Numbered from the stretch's first letter, positions 9,367 through 19,058 are shown. The stretch is 64,000 nucleotides of DNA from Nocardioides nematodiphilus (GCF_020216525.1 NZ_JAIWOY010000001.1:186001-250000); one strand, 5' to 3'. Translations and numbers: made by a program. The notes: generated from the letters alone by a model not told the origin.

Positions 9367-10903
9367 GCGACCGGTCACCCTCGCTGGCGGGGCCGTACGT
9401 CAGCGGGATCCAGGCGTCGACGACGAAGGTGCCGTTGGTCTCCAGCCGCACCGGCTGGATCCCGACCGGGCGCCCGCCGGCGTAGGTGATCAGCGAGATC
9501 TCCGCCTCACGGCGCGGCTTGCTGCCGAGCGCGAAGGCGTACGCGGCTCCGCCGGTGGTGCCGGTGGTGTAGCTCCAGCCGGTCCGGCCGTTGGCGCCGA
9601 CCACCTTGTCCGGGCCGACCTGCAGGTGCAGGTGGCCCGCGACGACGAGGTCGACGCAGCCCCGGCGCAGGGCCTCGCGCCCGAGGTTGGCGTCGTGGAC
9701 CATCAGGGTCGCCACCCGCTCGTCGGCGGCGCAGACGTCGTCGGCGATGTGCTGCTCGACCTCGCTGAAGCTGAGGCCCGTCTCGTCGCGCCAGTTGCCC
9801 AGGCCGCTCGAGCGCGGGTCGGCGACCCCGGCGAGCGTCGATCCGCCCGGCCCGTCCACGACGTCGCCATCGAGCTCGGACCAGCCGCGATCGGCCAGGT
9901 AGCCGGCCACGAAGGACCCGTGGTCGTGGTTGCCGGCGATGGCCCAGCGGTCGTCGTACCCGTCGAACGCCTCGTCCAGGGAGTCCAGCGAGAACGCCTC
10001 CCAGCTCGACCCGGTCGACGTGTCGTCGCCGGCGTCGAGGACGCTCGTCGCCCCGGCGGCGTCCCCGACCGCGCGGGCGACCGCGTCCATGCCGATGTTG
10101 TCGTGCCGGTCCGCGACCAGCACGGCGACCGTCTCGCCGGCTCCCGGCTTGCGCAGCGGGAGCCCGGCGGCGCTCGCCGCGGCGGTCGAGTAGAAGACCT
10201 TGCTGCTGTCGTACGTGCTGATCGCGCTTGCGATCAGGCGCCGCGTCTCCGCGGTGGTGACGTCGCCGCGCACCTCGAGGTCGGCCAGGTCGGCGGGCAT
10301 CGGCACGGTGCCCAGGAAGTCCCGCAGCGAGATCCAGCTCGCGGCGCCGACCGGCGCCTCGTCGTCGGCGGTCCCCGGCTGCCACAGCGCGAGCAGCAGC
10401 GCCGCGACGGCACCGAAGACGACCAGTCCCTCCGGGCGCCGGGCGCGACGCAGCAGCTCCTGACTGCGGGCGGCCCCGACCAGGAGCCACACCAGCACCG
10501 GCACGGCGCCGAGGACCAGCCCGCGCAGCACGGCGCGGATCGCGAGCCCGGTCACCGCAGAGGTCACCTTGGCGATCTGGCCCTCCGGCGCGCCGGCCAG
10601 GACGGCGTAGCGCTTCACCAGAGCGGCAGTGGTGGTGGCGTCGGTCTTGCCGAGCGTGACGTCGACGCCGACGCGACCCGGCGCCGGCATCCGTACGTCG
10701 GGCAGCACCGGACCGGTGTGCACGACGACCTCGCCCGGCCCCGACCAGGTCAGGGTCGGGCGCAGCTCGGCGTCGTGCGAGGCGAGCGTGATCTCGGCGC
10801 TGCTGCCGAGGAACAGGGCGAGCGCGGCGAGGGTGGAGACGACGAGCCACACGGCGCCGCCCGCCGCGATACGGAGGAGGCGGCGCCGTGTGTCAGCGTG
10901 CAT
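9347..10903 (-). CDS. membrane-anchored metallophosphoesterase
   Basis: A 518-residue protein. A hydrophobic helix near residues 12-33 and further membrane segments around residues 123-145 and 160-177 precede a calcineurin-like phosphoesterase domain. The dimetal motifs appear in order: VADRHDN, DAGDDT, GNHDHG, MVHDAN and GHLHL. The first motif is DxHD as the family requires. The position suggests the catalytic domain lies outside the membrane; substrate unknown. The start lies 2 nt after the end of rlmB, so it is the last gene of a cysS-rlmB operon. Confidence 0.82.
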   Translation of the reverse strand: MHADTRRRLLRIAAGGAVWLVVSTLAALALFLGSSAEITLASHDAELRPTLTWSGPGEVVVHTGPVLPDVRMPAPGRVGVDVTLGKTDATTTAALVKRYAVLAGAPEGQIAKVTSAVTGLAIRAVLRGLVLGAVPVLVWLLVGAARSQELLRRARRPEGLVVFGAVAALLLALWQPGTADDEAPVGAASWISLRDFLGTVPMPADLADLEVRGDVTTAETRRLIASAISTYDSSKVFYSTAAASAAGLPLRKPGAGETVAVLVADRHDNIGMDAVARAVGDAAGATSVLDAGDDTSTGSSWEAFSLDSLDEAFDGYDDRWAIAGNHDHGSFVAGYLADRGWSELDGDVVDGPGGSTLAGVADPRSSGLGNWRDETGLSFSEVEQHIADDVCAADERVATLMVHDANLGREALRRGCVDLVVAGHLHLQVGPDKVVGANGRTGWSYTTGTTGGAAYAFALGSKPRREAEISLITYAGGRPVGIQPVRLETNGTFVVDAWIPLTYGPASEGDRSPTPPVR

Positions 10904-10905
10904 GC

Positions 10906-11892
10906 TCAGCGCGCGGTGCGCGCCTCGGCGATCGCGTAGAGCGTCACCGACGCCGCGACTCCGGCGTTGAGGGACTCGACGGCGTTGGCCATCGGGATCG
11001 AGACGATCCGGTCGCAGGTGGCCGCGACCAGGCGCGACAGACCGCCGCCCTCGGCGCCGACCACGACGACCAGCGGACCGTCGGCGACCTGGCCGATGTC
11101 GCGCAGCTCGAGGTCACCGCCCATGTCCAGGCCGACGACCTGGCAGCCGGCGTCCTGGTACTCCTTGATCACGCGGGTCACGTTGACGGCCTGCGCGACC
11201 GGGATGCGGGCTGCGGCGCCGGCCGAGGTCTTCCACGCGGCGGCGGTGACGCCGGCGGCGCGACGGTCGGCCACGACGACGCCGTGGGCGCCGAAGGCGG
11301 CCGCGGAGCGGATGACCGCCCCGAGGTTGCGCGGGTCCGTGACGTGGTCGACGACGACGATCAGGGCGTCCTGGGCCATGTCGGCGGCGCGGTCGAGCAG
11401 ATCGGCCGGGTGGGCGTACTCGTACGCCGGGACGCGCGCGGCGAGACCCTGGTGGCCGTTGAAGCCGGTGAGGCGGTCGAGCTCGGGCTTGGGCACCTCG
11501 AGCAGGCCGACGCCCAGCTCGGCGGCGAGGCCGAAGGCCTCGCGCAGCCGGCCGTCGCGCTCGGCGCCCTCGGCGACGTAGACGGAGTTGACCGGCACGC
11601 CCTCGCGCAGTGCCTCGACGACCGCGTTGCGCCCGATGATCCACTCGGCGTCGCCGGCGGCACGCTTGCGGCTGCCCGCGGGGGTACGACCACCCGTACG
11701 AGCGCCGCCGCGCTTGGCGGCGGCCCGCTCGGCGAGCTGCTTGTTCTTGTACGCCTTGTGGTACTCGCGGTCCTCGGCCTTCGGCGTCGGGCCGCGGCCC
11801 TCGAGCGAGCGCCGGGGCTTGCCGCCGGAGCCGATGGTGGCGCCCTTCTTGCTCTTCGCGATGGCGCCGCGTCGCTGGCTGTTTCCGGCCAT
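10906..11892 (-). CDS. rlmB: 23S rRNA (guanosine-2'-O)-methyltransferase RlmB
   Basis: A SPOUT-class methyltransferase that 2'-O-methylates a guanosine in the peptidyl-transferase region of 23S rRNA. The 328-residue protein has a basic, low-complexity N-terminal extension (about residues 1-80, Lys/Arg/Gly rich), then the substrate-binding domain and the SpoU motifs DPRNLGAVIRSA, VVGAEGGGLSR and IPMANAVESLNAGVA, which form the trefoil-knot AdoMet site. It starts 1 nt after the cysS stop; this cysS-rlmB order is conserved in actinobacteria. Confidence 0.93.
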   Translation of the reverse strand: MAGNSQRRGAIAKSKKGATIGSGGKPRRSLEGRGPTPKAEDREYHKAYKNKQLAERAAAKRGGARTGGRTPAGSRKRAAGDAEWIIGRNAVVEALREGVPVNSVYVAEGAERDGRLREAFGLAAELGVGLLEVPKPELDRLTGFNGHQGLAARVPAYEYAHPADLLDRAADMAQDALIVVVDHVTDPRNLGAVIRSAAAFGAHGVVVADRRAAGVTAAAWKTSAGAAARIPVAQAVNVTRVIKEYQDAGCQVVGLDMGGDLELRDIGQVADGPLVVVVGAEGGGLSRLVAATCDRIVSIPMANAVESLNAGVAASVTLYAIAEARTAR

Positions 11893-11893
11893 G

Positions 11894-13321
11894 TCAGTTC
11901 ACACTCCAAGTCGGTCCGGAAGGCGAGTCGGCGATCTCGACGCCCGCCTCCTTGAGCTGGTCGCGGATCGCGTCCGCGGCTGCCCAGTCCTTCGCCTCGC
12001 GCGCGGCTGCGCGCTGGTCGATCAAGCTCTTCACGAGGACGTCCACCGCGTGATGCAGCTTCTCGTCCCCTCCTGCAGGCGCACCCCACGCCTCGTCCGC
12101 AGGGTTGAGACCGAGGACGTCGAGCATCAGGGTCACCTCGCCCAGGATGCGTTGCACGCTGGCGGTGTCGTTGCCGGCGAGCGCGGTGTTGCCTTCACGA
12201 ACGCGGTCGAAGAGGACCGCGACCGCGCCGGGCGTGCCGAGGTCGTCGTTCATCGCGTCGGTGAACTCCGGCGGCATCGTCGCGAGCCAGCCCTGGTCCG
12301 CGCCGAGGGCCGCCGACGCGCGGGCGAGGAAGCCCTCGATCCGCTGGAACCCGACCGCTGCCTCCTCGAGCGCGTCGAACGAGAACTCCACGTGCGAGCG
12401 GTAGTGCGCCGACACCAGGTAGTAGCGCAGCTCGATCCCGCGGAACCGCTGCAGCACGGAGGGGATCGTGAGGGAGTTGCCCAGCGACTTCGACATCTTC
12501 TCGCCGGCGGTGGTGATCCAGGCGTTGTGCATCCAGTACGCCGCGAACGGCTTGCCGGCCGCACGCGACTGGGCCTGCTCGTTCTCGTGGTGGGGGAAGC
12601 GCAGGTCGAGGCCGCCGCCGTGGATGTCGAAGGCCGGGCCGAGGTACTTGCCCGCCATCGCCGAGCACTCGATGTGCCAGCCCGGGCGGCCGCGGCCCCA
12701 CGGGCTCGGCCAGCTCGCGGTCGCCGGCTCGGTGGGCTTGGCGCCCTTCCACAGCGCGAAGTCACGGGGGTCGCGCTTGCCACGCGGGTCGGCGTCGGCG
12801 GCCGCCTCCATGTCCTCGACGGCCTGGCCGGTCAGCTCGCCGTACGCCTTCCAGGAGCGGACGTCGAAGTAGACGTCGCCCGAGCCGTCCGCAGCGGCGT
12901 ACGCGTGTCCGCGCTCGATGAGGAGCTCGATCAGCTCGAGCATCTCCGGGATGTGCCCGGTGGCCAGCGGCTCGTACGTCGGCGGAGCGACGTTGAGGGC
13001 TGCGTACGCCTTCGACAGCTCGCGGTGCATGATCTGCGCGTGCTCGTACCAGGCGCGGCCGGCGGCCTCGGACTTCGCGACGATCTTGTCGTCGATGTCG
13101 GTGACGTTGCGGATGAACGTGGTCTCGTAGCCCGAGTGCCGTAGCCAGCGCTGCAGGACGTCGAAGTTCACGCCGGAGCGGACGTGGCCGACATGCGGCT
13201 CGGACTGGACGGTGAGACCGCAGACGTAGAGGGACGCCTTGCCGGCCACGAGGGGCACGAAGTCACGCACTTCGCGGGCCGCGCTGTCATAGATGCGCAG
13301 CGTCGATCGGGTCGGGGTCAC
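11894..13321 (-). CDS. cysS: cysteinyl-tRNA synthetase
   Basis: Charges tRNA-Cys with cysteine. The 475-residue class I synthetase shows [19 protein letters not shown], which contains the first zinc-ligand Cys and the HIGH-type signature (HVGH), IECSAM and HHENE with further zinc ligands, and [10 protein letters not shown], the KMSKS loop. The GTG at 13321 begins the family N-terminus ([13 protein letters not shown]); CAGAAT lies 6 nt upstream. A longer open frame to 13390 has no homologous look. It is first in the cysS-rlmB-phosphoesterase operon. Confidence 0.95.
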   Translation of the reverse strand: MTPTRSTLRIYDSAAREVRDFVPLVAGKASLYVCGLTVQSEPHVGHVRSGVNFDVLQRWLRHSGYETTFIRNVTDIDDKIVAKSEAAGRAWYEHAQIMHRELSKAYAALNVAPPTYEPLATGHIPEMLELIELLIERGHAYAAADGSGDVYFDVRSWKAYGELTGQAVEDMEAAADADPRGKRDPRDFALWKGAKPTEPATASWPSPWGRGRPGWHIECSAMAGKYLGPAFDIHGGGLDLRFPHHENEQAQSRAAGKPFAAYWMHNAWITTAGEKMSKSLGNSLTIPSVLQRFRGIELRYYLVSAHYRSHVEFSFDALEEAAVGFQRIEGFLARASAALGADQGWLATMPPEFTDAMNDDLGTPGAVAVLFDRVREGNTALAGNDTASVQRILGEVTLMLDVLGLNPADEAWGAPAGGDEKLHHAVDVLVKSLIDQRAAAREAKDWAAADAIRDQLKEAGVEIADSPSGPTWSVN

Positions 13322-13407
13322 CCGCCGATTCTGCCAGCAGTCGCGGAAACGCCGAAGCCCACGCGACGGCGGGCCCCGAGGCCGACCCACGGGCGGACGC
13401 GTAGGAC

Positions 13408-13451
13408 GGCCCCGGCACTCCGCCAGTGGGGGGACGCGGAGGGCCGGGGCC
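13408..13451. terminator. intrinsic hairpin terminator
   Basis: A 16-bp stem with one mismatch (GGCCCCGGCACTCCGC at 13408-13423 against 13436-13451) and a 12-nt loop lies downstream of the secreted-protein gene on the minus strand and upstream of cysS. There is no long U-tract, as is usual for actinobacterial terminators. Confidence 0.65.
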
Positions 13452-13472
13452 TGGAGGGAGGGAAGGGGTGAG

Positions 13473-14213
13473 TCAGCTGCCGAGGCGGTAGCCGAAGTCG
13501 AGCGTGTCGGTGAGGTGGCCGGCGACGTTCGCGGAGACGAGGTCGCCCAGCACCGCGGCGTTCATGGCGAGGTCGGTGCTGACCTCGACGTGCAGCTGGC
13601 CACCCTTGGGGAGCGCTGCGACCGGCACGGTGAAGGCGACCGAGCCGTCGGCGTCCATGGTGGCGTCGTCGCTGGCGAAGGTCCCGTCGCCCGACATGGT
13701 GCCCGTGGCGCTGTACACGGTGGCGCCGCCTGCCGCGTGGATCGCCAGGTGGTAGGCCTCGGTGGCGCTCAGGTCGACCAGGCCGGGCACCATCAGCCCC
13801 TGCTCGCCGGTGAAGTCGCGAGCGGTGTCGTAGCTGATCTCGAGGTCGCTGCCGTCGCGGGTGACGGTGGCGCCGGTCAGGTCGGCGTCGCCTGCGGCGG
13901 CGCCGTCGGCGGTGACCGTACGACGACCGGCGCCGGGCAGGCGGCGCAGCAGCGAGCGGGAGGTGGCGACATCGCCGCGGGCATCGACGAACGCGGCGAC
14001 GCGGGCCTTCTTCTGGTGACCCGCGTGATGCGCCTGGTGATGCCCCCGGTGACCGGGGGCGGCGTCGGCGCCGGCGGGAGCGACGGCGAGGAGCATGCCG
14101 GCGGTGACGACGGCGGCGCTGAGGCGACCCAGCCGCAGCACGTGCTCACGGGAGAGGGCGGTTTCGCCGTGCGGACGTCGGGGCTGGGGGATGATGGGGA
14201 GGGAGCTGTTCAT
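13473..14213 (-). CDS. secreted protein with His-rich segment, function unknown
   Basis: A 246-residue hypothetical protein. A signal-peptide-like helix (about residues 30-50, ending near AGADAAPG) is followed by a His-rich stretch [15 protein letters not shown] and a beta-rich domain of about 170 residues. The domain has repeated Thr/Asp-rich strands ([17 protein letters not shown] and similar) and no catalytic motif I recognise. The His cluster could bind metal, but this is a guess. The N-terminus before the signal helix is unusually long; an internal start is possible. Confidence 0.55.
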   Translation of the reverse strand: MNSSLPIIPQPRRPHGETALSREHVLRLGRLSAAVVTAGMLLAVAPAGADAAPGHRGHHQAHHAGHQKKARVAAFVDARGDVATSRSLLRRLPGAGRRTVTADGAAAGDADLTGATVTRDGSDLEISYDTARDFTGEQGLMVPGLVDLSATEAYHLAIHAAGGATVYSATGTMSGDGTFASDDATMDADGSVAFTVPVAALPKGGQLHVEVSTDLAMNAAVLGDLVSANVAGHLTDTLDFGYRLGS

Positions 14214-14258
14214 GCCGACGTCTTCGACCCCGGGGCATGACGAGTTGACCCCCGGGAT

Positions 14259-14274
14259 GTGTGATGAATCACAC
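14259..14274. repeat. perfect inverted repeat upstream of the secreted-protein gene
   Basis: GTGTGAT-GA-ATCACAC lies between the sulfite-oxidase-type gene (ends 14301) and the start at 14213, both on the minus strand. It could be an operator or a short terminator hairpin. It resembles a Crp/GlxR site (TGTGA and TCACA half-sites), but the spacer is 4 rather than 6 nt. Confidence 0.45.
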
Positions 14275-14300
14275 CCGTAACTCGCCGCGCGGAGCGTCGT

Positions 14301-15803
14301 TTACGACGCCTCGAAATCCACCCGGTGCCAGCCGGTGGCACCGTCCGGCACCACGTCGCGCCGTACGGGCGTCTGGGTCTCGCCGCGCGCGTTGACCGCG
14401 CGGACCTGCACCTGGTGGTGCCCCTTGGTGAGCGGTACGACGGCCCGCCACTGCACCCAGGTCGCGTCGCTCGGCACCTTCCCGAGCTCGGCCTGGACCC
14501 ACGAGCCGCCGTCGACGGAGACCTCGACCTTGACGATGCCGGTCTCCTGCTGCCAGGCGACTCCGGCGATCGTGTAGTCACCGGTCTGGACCACCTCGCC
14601 CGACGTCGGACGATCGATCCGGCTGGCCAGCTTGACCGGCCCCTCGACGGCCCAGCCGAGCGGGATCCAGTACCCGACCGCCTTGTCGATGGTGGTGACC
14701 TCGAGGTCGACGACCCATTTGCACGCGCTGACGTAGCCGTACAGCCCCGGCACGACGGTCCGGACGGGGAAGCCGTGGTCGATGGGCAGCGGCTCTCCGT
14801 TCATCGCCACCGCCAGCATCGCGCCACGGTCGTCGGTCAGCGCGTCGAGTGGGGTGCCGCACGTCCAGCCGTCGGCGCTGGTCTGCAGGACCGCGTCGGC
14901 GCCCGGCTTCACGCCGGCCTCGGCGAGCAGGCTCTTCAGCAGCACGCCACTCCACCAAGCGTTGCCGATCAGGTCGCCGCCGACCGGGTTGGAGACACAG
15001 TTGAGCGTGATCCAGGCCTGCGTGCGCTGGCGGGCGAGCAGCTCCTCGAACGTGAGCGTCAGCTCGCGCTCGACCTGACCGTGGATCCGCAATCGCCAGT
15101 GCGCCGGGTCCACCGCGGGCGGCGACAGCGTGGTGTCGATCCGGTAGAACCGGCCGGTCGGCGTGGCCCATGGCTGCGCGAGCCCGAGGTCGGCCCCGCT
15201 CGGCGCGACCGGCCGGGTCACGCCGCTCAGCCGCAGCCGCGTACGGGCCTGATCGACGGCCCGTCGCCCCCGCCCGACGTAGGGCGCGGCCACGCCCACG
15301 ACGACCGCGGCGCCCGCGACCAGCCCGATCCGCAGCAACGCCCGGCGATCAGCCGCGGGCTCTCGTCCGTCCTCAGGCAGGAGGAAGACCCACGCCCCCA
15401 TCCACGTGACGAGGCCGACGATCACCGCGATCTGCCCGTGGCCGCCCTGCGCACGCTCGTCGGCGACGGCCAGGCCCCCGATCACGGCGAGCACCAGGAA
15501 GCCGATGAGCGGGATCCACCATGTCCGCCGTCCGGCCGCGCCGAGGCCCGCGAAGAGCAGGGCGAGCAGTGCCAGGATGACGGCGACGAGGACCGGCTTG
15601 TCGTGGTGGCCGAGCCGCTGGATGGCGGTCTCGGCCACGCCGCCCGGGGTGTGCCGGATGACCCATTCGGCCACCGCGACCAGCGGCCAGGCGCGTACGT
15701 GCAGCGCGTTCGACGCCAGCCAGCTGGTGCCGAGCCCGGCTCCCCCCGAGACCAGCCCGGCGAGGGGCCACAACCAACCCGCGGTCCGCCCGTTCGCGCT
15801 CAC
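14301..15803 (-). CDS. membrane-bound molybdopterin-dependent oxidoreductase (sulfite oxidase family)
   Basis: A 500-residue protein with about five N-terminal membrane helices (residues 10-190) followed by a sulfite-oxidase-type molybdopterin domain and a C-terminal immunoglobulin-like dimerisation domain (about residues 400-500). The molybdenum-ligand Cys is in LNCVSNPVGG; DHGFPVRTVVPGLYG and CKWVVDLEV are the typical cofactor-pocket stretches. The membrane topology suggests the cofactor domain faces outside. Substrate unknown: sulfite, or an S- or N-oxide, are the family options. GTG start at 15803. It diverges from ispF. Confidence 0.85.
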   Translation of the reverse strand: MSANGRTAGWLWPLAGLVSGGAGLGTSWLASNALHVRAWPLVAVAEWVIRHTPGGVAETAIQRLGHHDKPVLVAVILALLALLFAGLGAAGRRTWWIPLIGFLVLAVIGGLAVADERAQGGHGQIAVIVGLVTWMGAWVFLLPEDGREPAADRRALLRIGLVAGAAVVVGVAAPYVGRGRRAVDQARTRLRLSGVTRPVAPSGADLGLAQPWATPTGRFYRIDTTLSPPAVDPAHWRLRIHGQVERELTLTFEELLARQRTQAWITLNCVSNPVGGDLIGNAWWSGVLLKSLLAEAGVKPGADAVLQTSADGWTCGTPLDALTDDRGAMLAVAMNGEPLPIDHGFPVRTVVPGLYGYVSACKWVVDLEVTTIDKAVGYWIPLGWAVEGPVKLASRIDRPTSGEVVQTGDYTIAGVAWQQETGIVKVEVSVDGGSWVQAELGKVPSDATWVQWRAVVPLTKGHHQVQVRAVNARGETQTPVRRDVVPDGATGWHRVDFEAS

Positions 15804-15858
15804 CTGGCTAGTCTCCCCCGTGATTCTGAGTCCGGCCTGAGTCCGGCATGATCAGAGC

Positions 15859-16392
15859 GTGCAGCTGCCACTGATCGGGATCGGAACCGACGTCCACCGT
15901 CTCGCGCCGGGCGTGCCCATGCACGTCGCCGGCCTGGCCTGGCCGGACTCCCCGGTAGGCCTGGAGGGGCACTCGGACGGCGATGTCGCGGCGCACGCGG
16001 CGTGTGACGCACTCCTCTCCGCTGCCGGGCTCGGCGACCTCGGCGCCCACTTCGGCACCGCCGAGCCGCAGTGGGCCGGTGCGGCCGGCACGACCCTCCT
16101 GGCCGAGACCGCACGCCGCGTACGGGAGGCGGGCTTCGCGATCGGCAACGTCGCCATCCAGGTGATCGGGAACGTGCCCAAGATCGGTCCGCGCCGCGCG
16201 GAGGCCCAGGCCGCGCTCGGGGCGGCGCTCGGCGCACCGGTCACGATCAGCGCGACCACCACCGACGGGCTCGGCCTGACCGGTCGCGGCGAGGGGCTGG
16301 CCGCGATCGCGACCGCGCTCATCGTCCGCGAGACCGCCCCAGAGAGCACCCCACAGAGCACCCCGCAGGGCACCCCAGGGGCCGCGCGGTGA
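15859..16392 (+). CDS. ispF: 2-C-methyl-D-erythritol 2,4-cyclodiphosphate synthase
   Basis: Converts CDP-methylerythritol 2-phosphate to the cyclodiphosphate in the MEP isoprenoid pathway. The 177-residue protein has GIGTDVHR and [11 protein letters not shown] with the zinc-binding Asp/His residues, and [15 protein letters not shown] near the end. The C-terminus adds a Thr/Pro/Ser low-complexity tail of about 15 residues. The GTG start at 15859 is preceded by CATGAT at 6 nt. Its stop overlaps the ispD start by 4 nt (GTGA), so the two are coupled; the ispF-ispD order is the reverse of the common one. Confidence 0.93.
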   Translation: MQLPLIGIGTDVHRLAPGVPMHVAGLAWPDSPVGLEGHSDGDVAAHAACDALLSAAGLGDLGAHFGTAEPQWAGAAGTTLLAETARRVREAGFAIGNVAIQVIGNVPKIGPRRAEAQAALGAALGAPVTISATTTDGLGLTGRGEGLAAIATALIVRETAPESTPQSTPQGTPGAAR

Positions 16393-17060
16393 GCGCTGCG
16401 ATCGTGCTGCTGGCCGGAGGCTCGGGCTCCCGCGTCGGCGCCGGGTTGAACAAGGTGCTGCTCCCGCTGGGCCCGACCACGGTCCTCGGTCGCTCGATGG
16501 CCACCGCGCTGGAGGTGGCGGGCGTCGCCCGGATCGTCCTGGTCGTGCGACCCGGGGAGCAGGCGGCGGTCGCTGAGGCGGTCGTCCCGCTGCTCGGCGA
16601 GCGCGAGGTCGCCGTCGTGGCCGGCGGCACCACCCGGCACCAGTCCGAGTGGCAGGCGATCCAGGTGCTCGCCGCCGACATCGAGAGCGGCGCGATCGAC
16701 GTCGTCGCGATCCACGACAGTGCGCGCCCGCTGGCTTCGGCACTTCTCTACGAGGCCACGTTCGAAGCCGCCCGCGAGCATGGCGGGGCCATTCCGGCCG
16801 CCCCGATGGGCCACCTGCTGACCACGGCGCTCGCCCCGGTGGACGGCACGCTGGTCGGGGTGCAGACCCCGCAGTCCTTCCGCGCTCCCGACCTGCTGGC
16901 GGCCTACCGCTCCGCCGCCGCCGACGGCAGCGAGTTCACCGACACGGCCGGCTGCCTGGAGCGCTACGGCAGCGTACGGATCGCGGCCGTGGCGTCGACG
17001 CGGCTCAACCTGAAGGTGACGTTCCCGGAGGACATCGCCGTCGCCGAGGCACTCGGCTAG
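16389..17060 (+). CDS. ispD: IspD-type cytidylyltransferase lacking the arm residues
   Basis: A 223-residue homologue of 2-C-methyl-D-erythritol 4-phosphate cytidylyltransferase. The nucleotide-binding loop [15 protein letters not shown] with Lys22, the HDSARP motif (Asp110, Arg113), TPQ and the C-terminal Lys209 in [10 protein letters not shown] are all present. The dimerisation arm is abnormal: where E. coli IspD has a PVRDTMKR...DR segment carrying Thr140 and Arg157, this protein has [16 protein letters not shown], about 8 residues shorter and without either residue. It is translationally coupled to ispF. The nearby 17091-17708 gene keeps exactly the missing segment. The enzyme could work with that partner, or may have a changed substrate. 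Confidence 0.82.
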   Translation: MSAAIVLLAGGSGSRVGAGLNKVLLPLGPTTVLGRSMATALEVAGVARIVLVVRPGEQAAVAEAVVPLLGEREVAVVAGGTTRHQSEWQAIQVLAADIESGAIDVVAIHDSARPLASALLYEATFEAAREHGGAIPAAPMGHLLTTALAPVDGTLVGVQTPQSFRAPDLLAAYRSAAADGSEFTDTAGCLERYGSVRIAAVASTRLNLKVTFPEDIAVAEALG

Positions 17061-17090
17061 AGCACGCCGAGCCGGCTGCCTCGTCGCGGG

Positions 17091-17708
17091 CTATCGGGCT
17101 GTCAGCGCCTCGAGGACGCGTACGTCGTCCGGGTCGGCGACGCGACGCGCCTCCGGCGGAGCGACCACGGAGATCACCGGATAGCGGGCCGCCAGGGCGG
17201 CGGCCAGCTCGGCGAAGTCGCCGCCGGGTGCCGACTCGAGGGCCACGACGACCGACGCGGGCAGCACGATCGGCGAAGCGACCTCGACCAGCGCATCGCG
17301 GTCGAGGGTGTCGCCCACCAGCCCGTCCTCGACGGTCTTGACCGTGTCGGTCACGGGCCGGACCGCGACCACGACGGCGTCGCGCTCGACGGCGGTCCGC
17401 ACGCACGCGGCGATGAAGGCCGCCGGCGTCATCGGGCACAGCGGGTCATGCAGGACGTACGCCTCCCCGCTCTCACCCGAGGCCTCGACGACCGCTGACC
17501 AGGGCACGGTGAGGTCGGTCGCGGTGACCCCGGCCTCGTCGAGCGCCCAGGTCGCGCAGGCGATCAGGGGCTCACCGTGAATGAGCGCGAACGGCAAGGA
17601 GCCGCGGTCGGACTCGACCACGGCTCCCAGCGCTGATGGTGCGTCGTTCAGGACGCCAGCACCTCGTCGAGGAGGGCCTCGGCCTTGTCCTCGTTCGTGT
17701 GCTCGCAC
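17091..17708 (-). CDS. IspD-like protein with intact arm but degenerate nucleotide site
   Basis: Up to 205 residues, clearly related to IspD through residues 84-150: [15 protein letters not shown] aligns with the HDAARP region, and [21 protein letters not shown] with the arm, including the Thr and Arg of family position 140/157. The glycine-rich CTP loop is replaced by [13 protein letters not shown], the TPQ motif is absent and the C-terminal catalytic Lys is replaced (RRVADPDD), so it cannot be active alone. It lies directly downstream of carD, where canonical ispD sits in many actinobacteria, and converges on ispD with a 30-nt gap. The start is uncertain: GTG 17708 overlaps carD by 61 nt; GTG 17621 is the next option. 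Confidence 0.72.
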   Translation of the reverse strand: MRAHERGQGRGPPRRGAGVLNDAPSALGAVVESDRGSLPFALIHGEPLIACATWALDEAGVTATDLTVPWSAVVEASGESGEAYVLHDPLCPMTPAAFIAACVRTAVERDAVVVAVRPVTDTVKTVEDGLVGDTLDRDALVEVASPIVLPASVVVALESAPGGDFAELAAALAARYPVISVVAPPEARRVADPDDVRVLEALTAR

Positions 17709-18133
17709 AGGGCGAGCTCGGAGACCAGGATCTGGCGGGCCTTGGCGAGCATGCGCTTCTCGCCGGCCGACAGGCCACGGTCCCGCTCGCGACGCCAGAG
17801 GTCACGCACGACCTCGGCGACCTTGTTGACGTCTCCCGAGTGCAGCTTCTCGAGGTTGGCCTTGTATCGGCGCGACCAGTTGGTCGGCTCCTCCACGTGA
17901 GCAGCGCGAAGGATCTCGAAGACGCGGTCGAGACCATCGCGGTCCACCACGTCACGCACTCCGACGAGGTCGAGGTTGTTGGCCGGAACCCGGACGACCA
18001 GGTCCTGCTGAGCGATGATCCTCAGCACGAGGTACTGTCGCTCCTCGCCCTTGATGGTCCGCATCTCGATGTCCTCGATGACAGCGGCCCCGTGGTTCGG
18101 ATAGACGACGGTCTCGCCGACGGTGAAAGTCAT
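17648..18133 (-). CDS. carD: CarD family transcriptional regulator
   Basis: Binds RNA polymerase beta and stabilises open complexes at rRNA and other promoters in actinobacteria. The 161-residue protein has the N-terminal RNAP-interaction Tudor-like domain ([19 protein letters not shown] to about residue 55) and a C-terminal helical DNA-binding domain containing [13 protein letters not shown]. The ATG at 18133 is preceded by AAGGGG. Length and sequence are those of mycobacterial CarD. Confidence 0.95.
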   Translation of the reverse strand: MTFTVGETVVYPNHGAAVIEDIEMRTIKGEERQYLVLRIIAQQDLVVRVPANNLDLVGVRDVVDRDGLDRVFEILRAAHVEEPTNWSRRYKANLEKLHSGDVNKVAEVVRDLWRRERDRGLSAGEKRMLAKARQILVSELALCEHTNEDKAEALLDEVLAS

Positions 18134-18335
18134 GTGTCAGGTACCCCTTCCTAGACCACCAAGTCTACCACGTTCCGGATCTGAGTGATTTCGCGTTTTC
18201 CCAGGTCAGAGGCCATGAGGACGCCTTGACAGATCGACTAGGCCTGTGCCCGGGACCGTGGGGGTGCCCCAAACGAGGCGTTCGACACGCCCTCTTAACC
18301 TTCCTGTCGCCTGACCGGTTCGGGATACTGCCCGC

Positions 18336-19058
18336 ATGTCGAAGTCGCGTCGGATCCGGGACTGGTCGCCGTTCCTGCTGGCCCGGGCCGCGCACCCGCG
18401 GCAGGCGGTGCTCACGGCCGTCCTGCTCGCGGGGGCCGCAGCGCTCGACGGCCGACCCGACCGCGAGCTGCTGCTCGTCCTCGGCACCGTGCTGGTCGGG
18501 CAGGTGGTCCTCGGCTGGCACAACGACCTCGTCGACCAGCTCGCCGACCGTGCCCACGAGCGCACCGGCAAGCCGATCGCCGACGGCCGACTGGCCCCCG
18601 ACACGGTCTGGTTCGCGCTGTGCTGCGCGGTCCTGCTCGTCGTACCGCTCGCGATCGCCCACGGCGTCACCGCGGGCCTGTGCTACCTCGGCTCGCTCGC
18701 CATCGCGATGATCGGCAACGTCGTGCTGCGACGCGGCCCGCTCTCCTTCCTGCCGTGGGCGGCCTCCTTCGCGCTCTACCCGGCATTCCTCTCGTACGGC
18801 GGCTGGGGCGGCGGCAGCCACGGCGGAGAGCCGCAGCCCGCGCTCGTCGGGCTCAGCGCCCTGCTCGGCGTCGGCGTGCACTTCCTGACCGCCCTGTGGG
18901 GGCTGGTCTCCGACAACGCCGACGGCTGGACCTACCTGCCGCTGCGACTCGGCCTGCGCCTGGGCGCCACCCGGCTGCTGATCGTCGTCTCCGTCTACCT
19001 CGCCGCCGTCACCGCGGGGCTGCTCGTCGTCGCCTACGAGCTGGGCCTGCGCCGCTGA
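18336..19058 (+). CDS. UbiA family prenyltransferase-like membrane protein
   Basis: A 240-residue integral membrane protein with about seven helices. It has the first Asp-rich motif of the UbiA superfamily, NDLVDQLAD, and a second acidic motif SDNADG in the later helical region, which together bind magnesium-diphosphate in this family. Members transfer prenyl groups to aromatic or sugar-like acceptors; the acceptor here is unknown. It is somewhat short for the family. GATACT (18324-18329) lies 6 nt before the ATG. No partner genes identify the pathway. Confidence 0.78.
   Translation: MSKSRRIRDWSPFLLARAAHPRQAVLTAVLLAGAAALDGRPDRELLLVLGTVLVGQVVLGWHNDLVDQLADRAHERTGKPIADGRLAPDTVWFALCCAVLLVVPLAIAHGVTAGLCYLGSLAIAMIGNVVLRRGPLSFLPWAASFALYPAFLSYGGWGGGSHGGEPQPALVGLSALLGVGVHFLTALWGLVSDNADGWTYLPLRLGLRLGATRLLIVVSVYLAAVTAGLLVVAYELGLRR

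Noticed and set aside
14214..14300. A small gene between the sulfite-oxidase-type gene and the secreted-protein gene.
   Set aside because: Only an inverted repeat and no coding-like frame is present in the 87 nt.
18226..18231. TTGACA upstream of the UbiA-type gene as a -35 box.
   Set aside because: No acceptable -10 hexamer at 16-18 nt; a GATACT leaderless element near the start explains the gene better.
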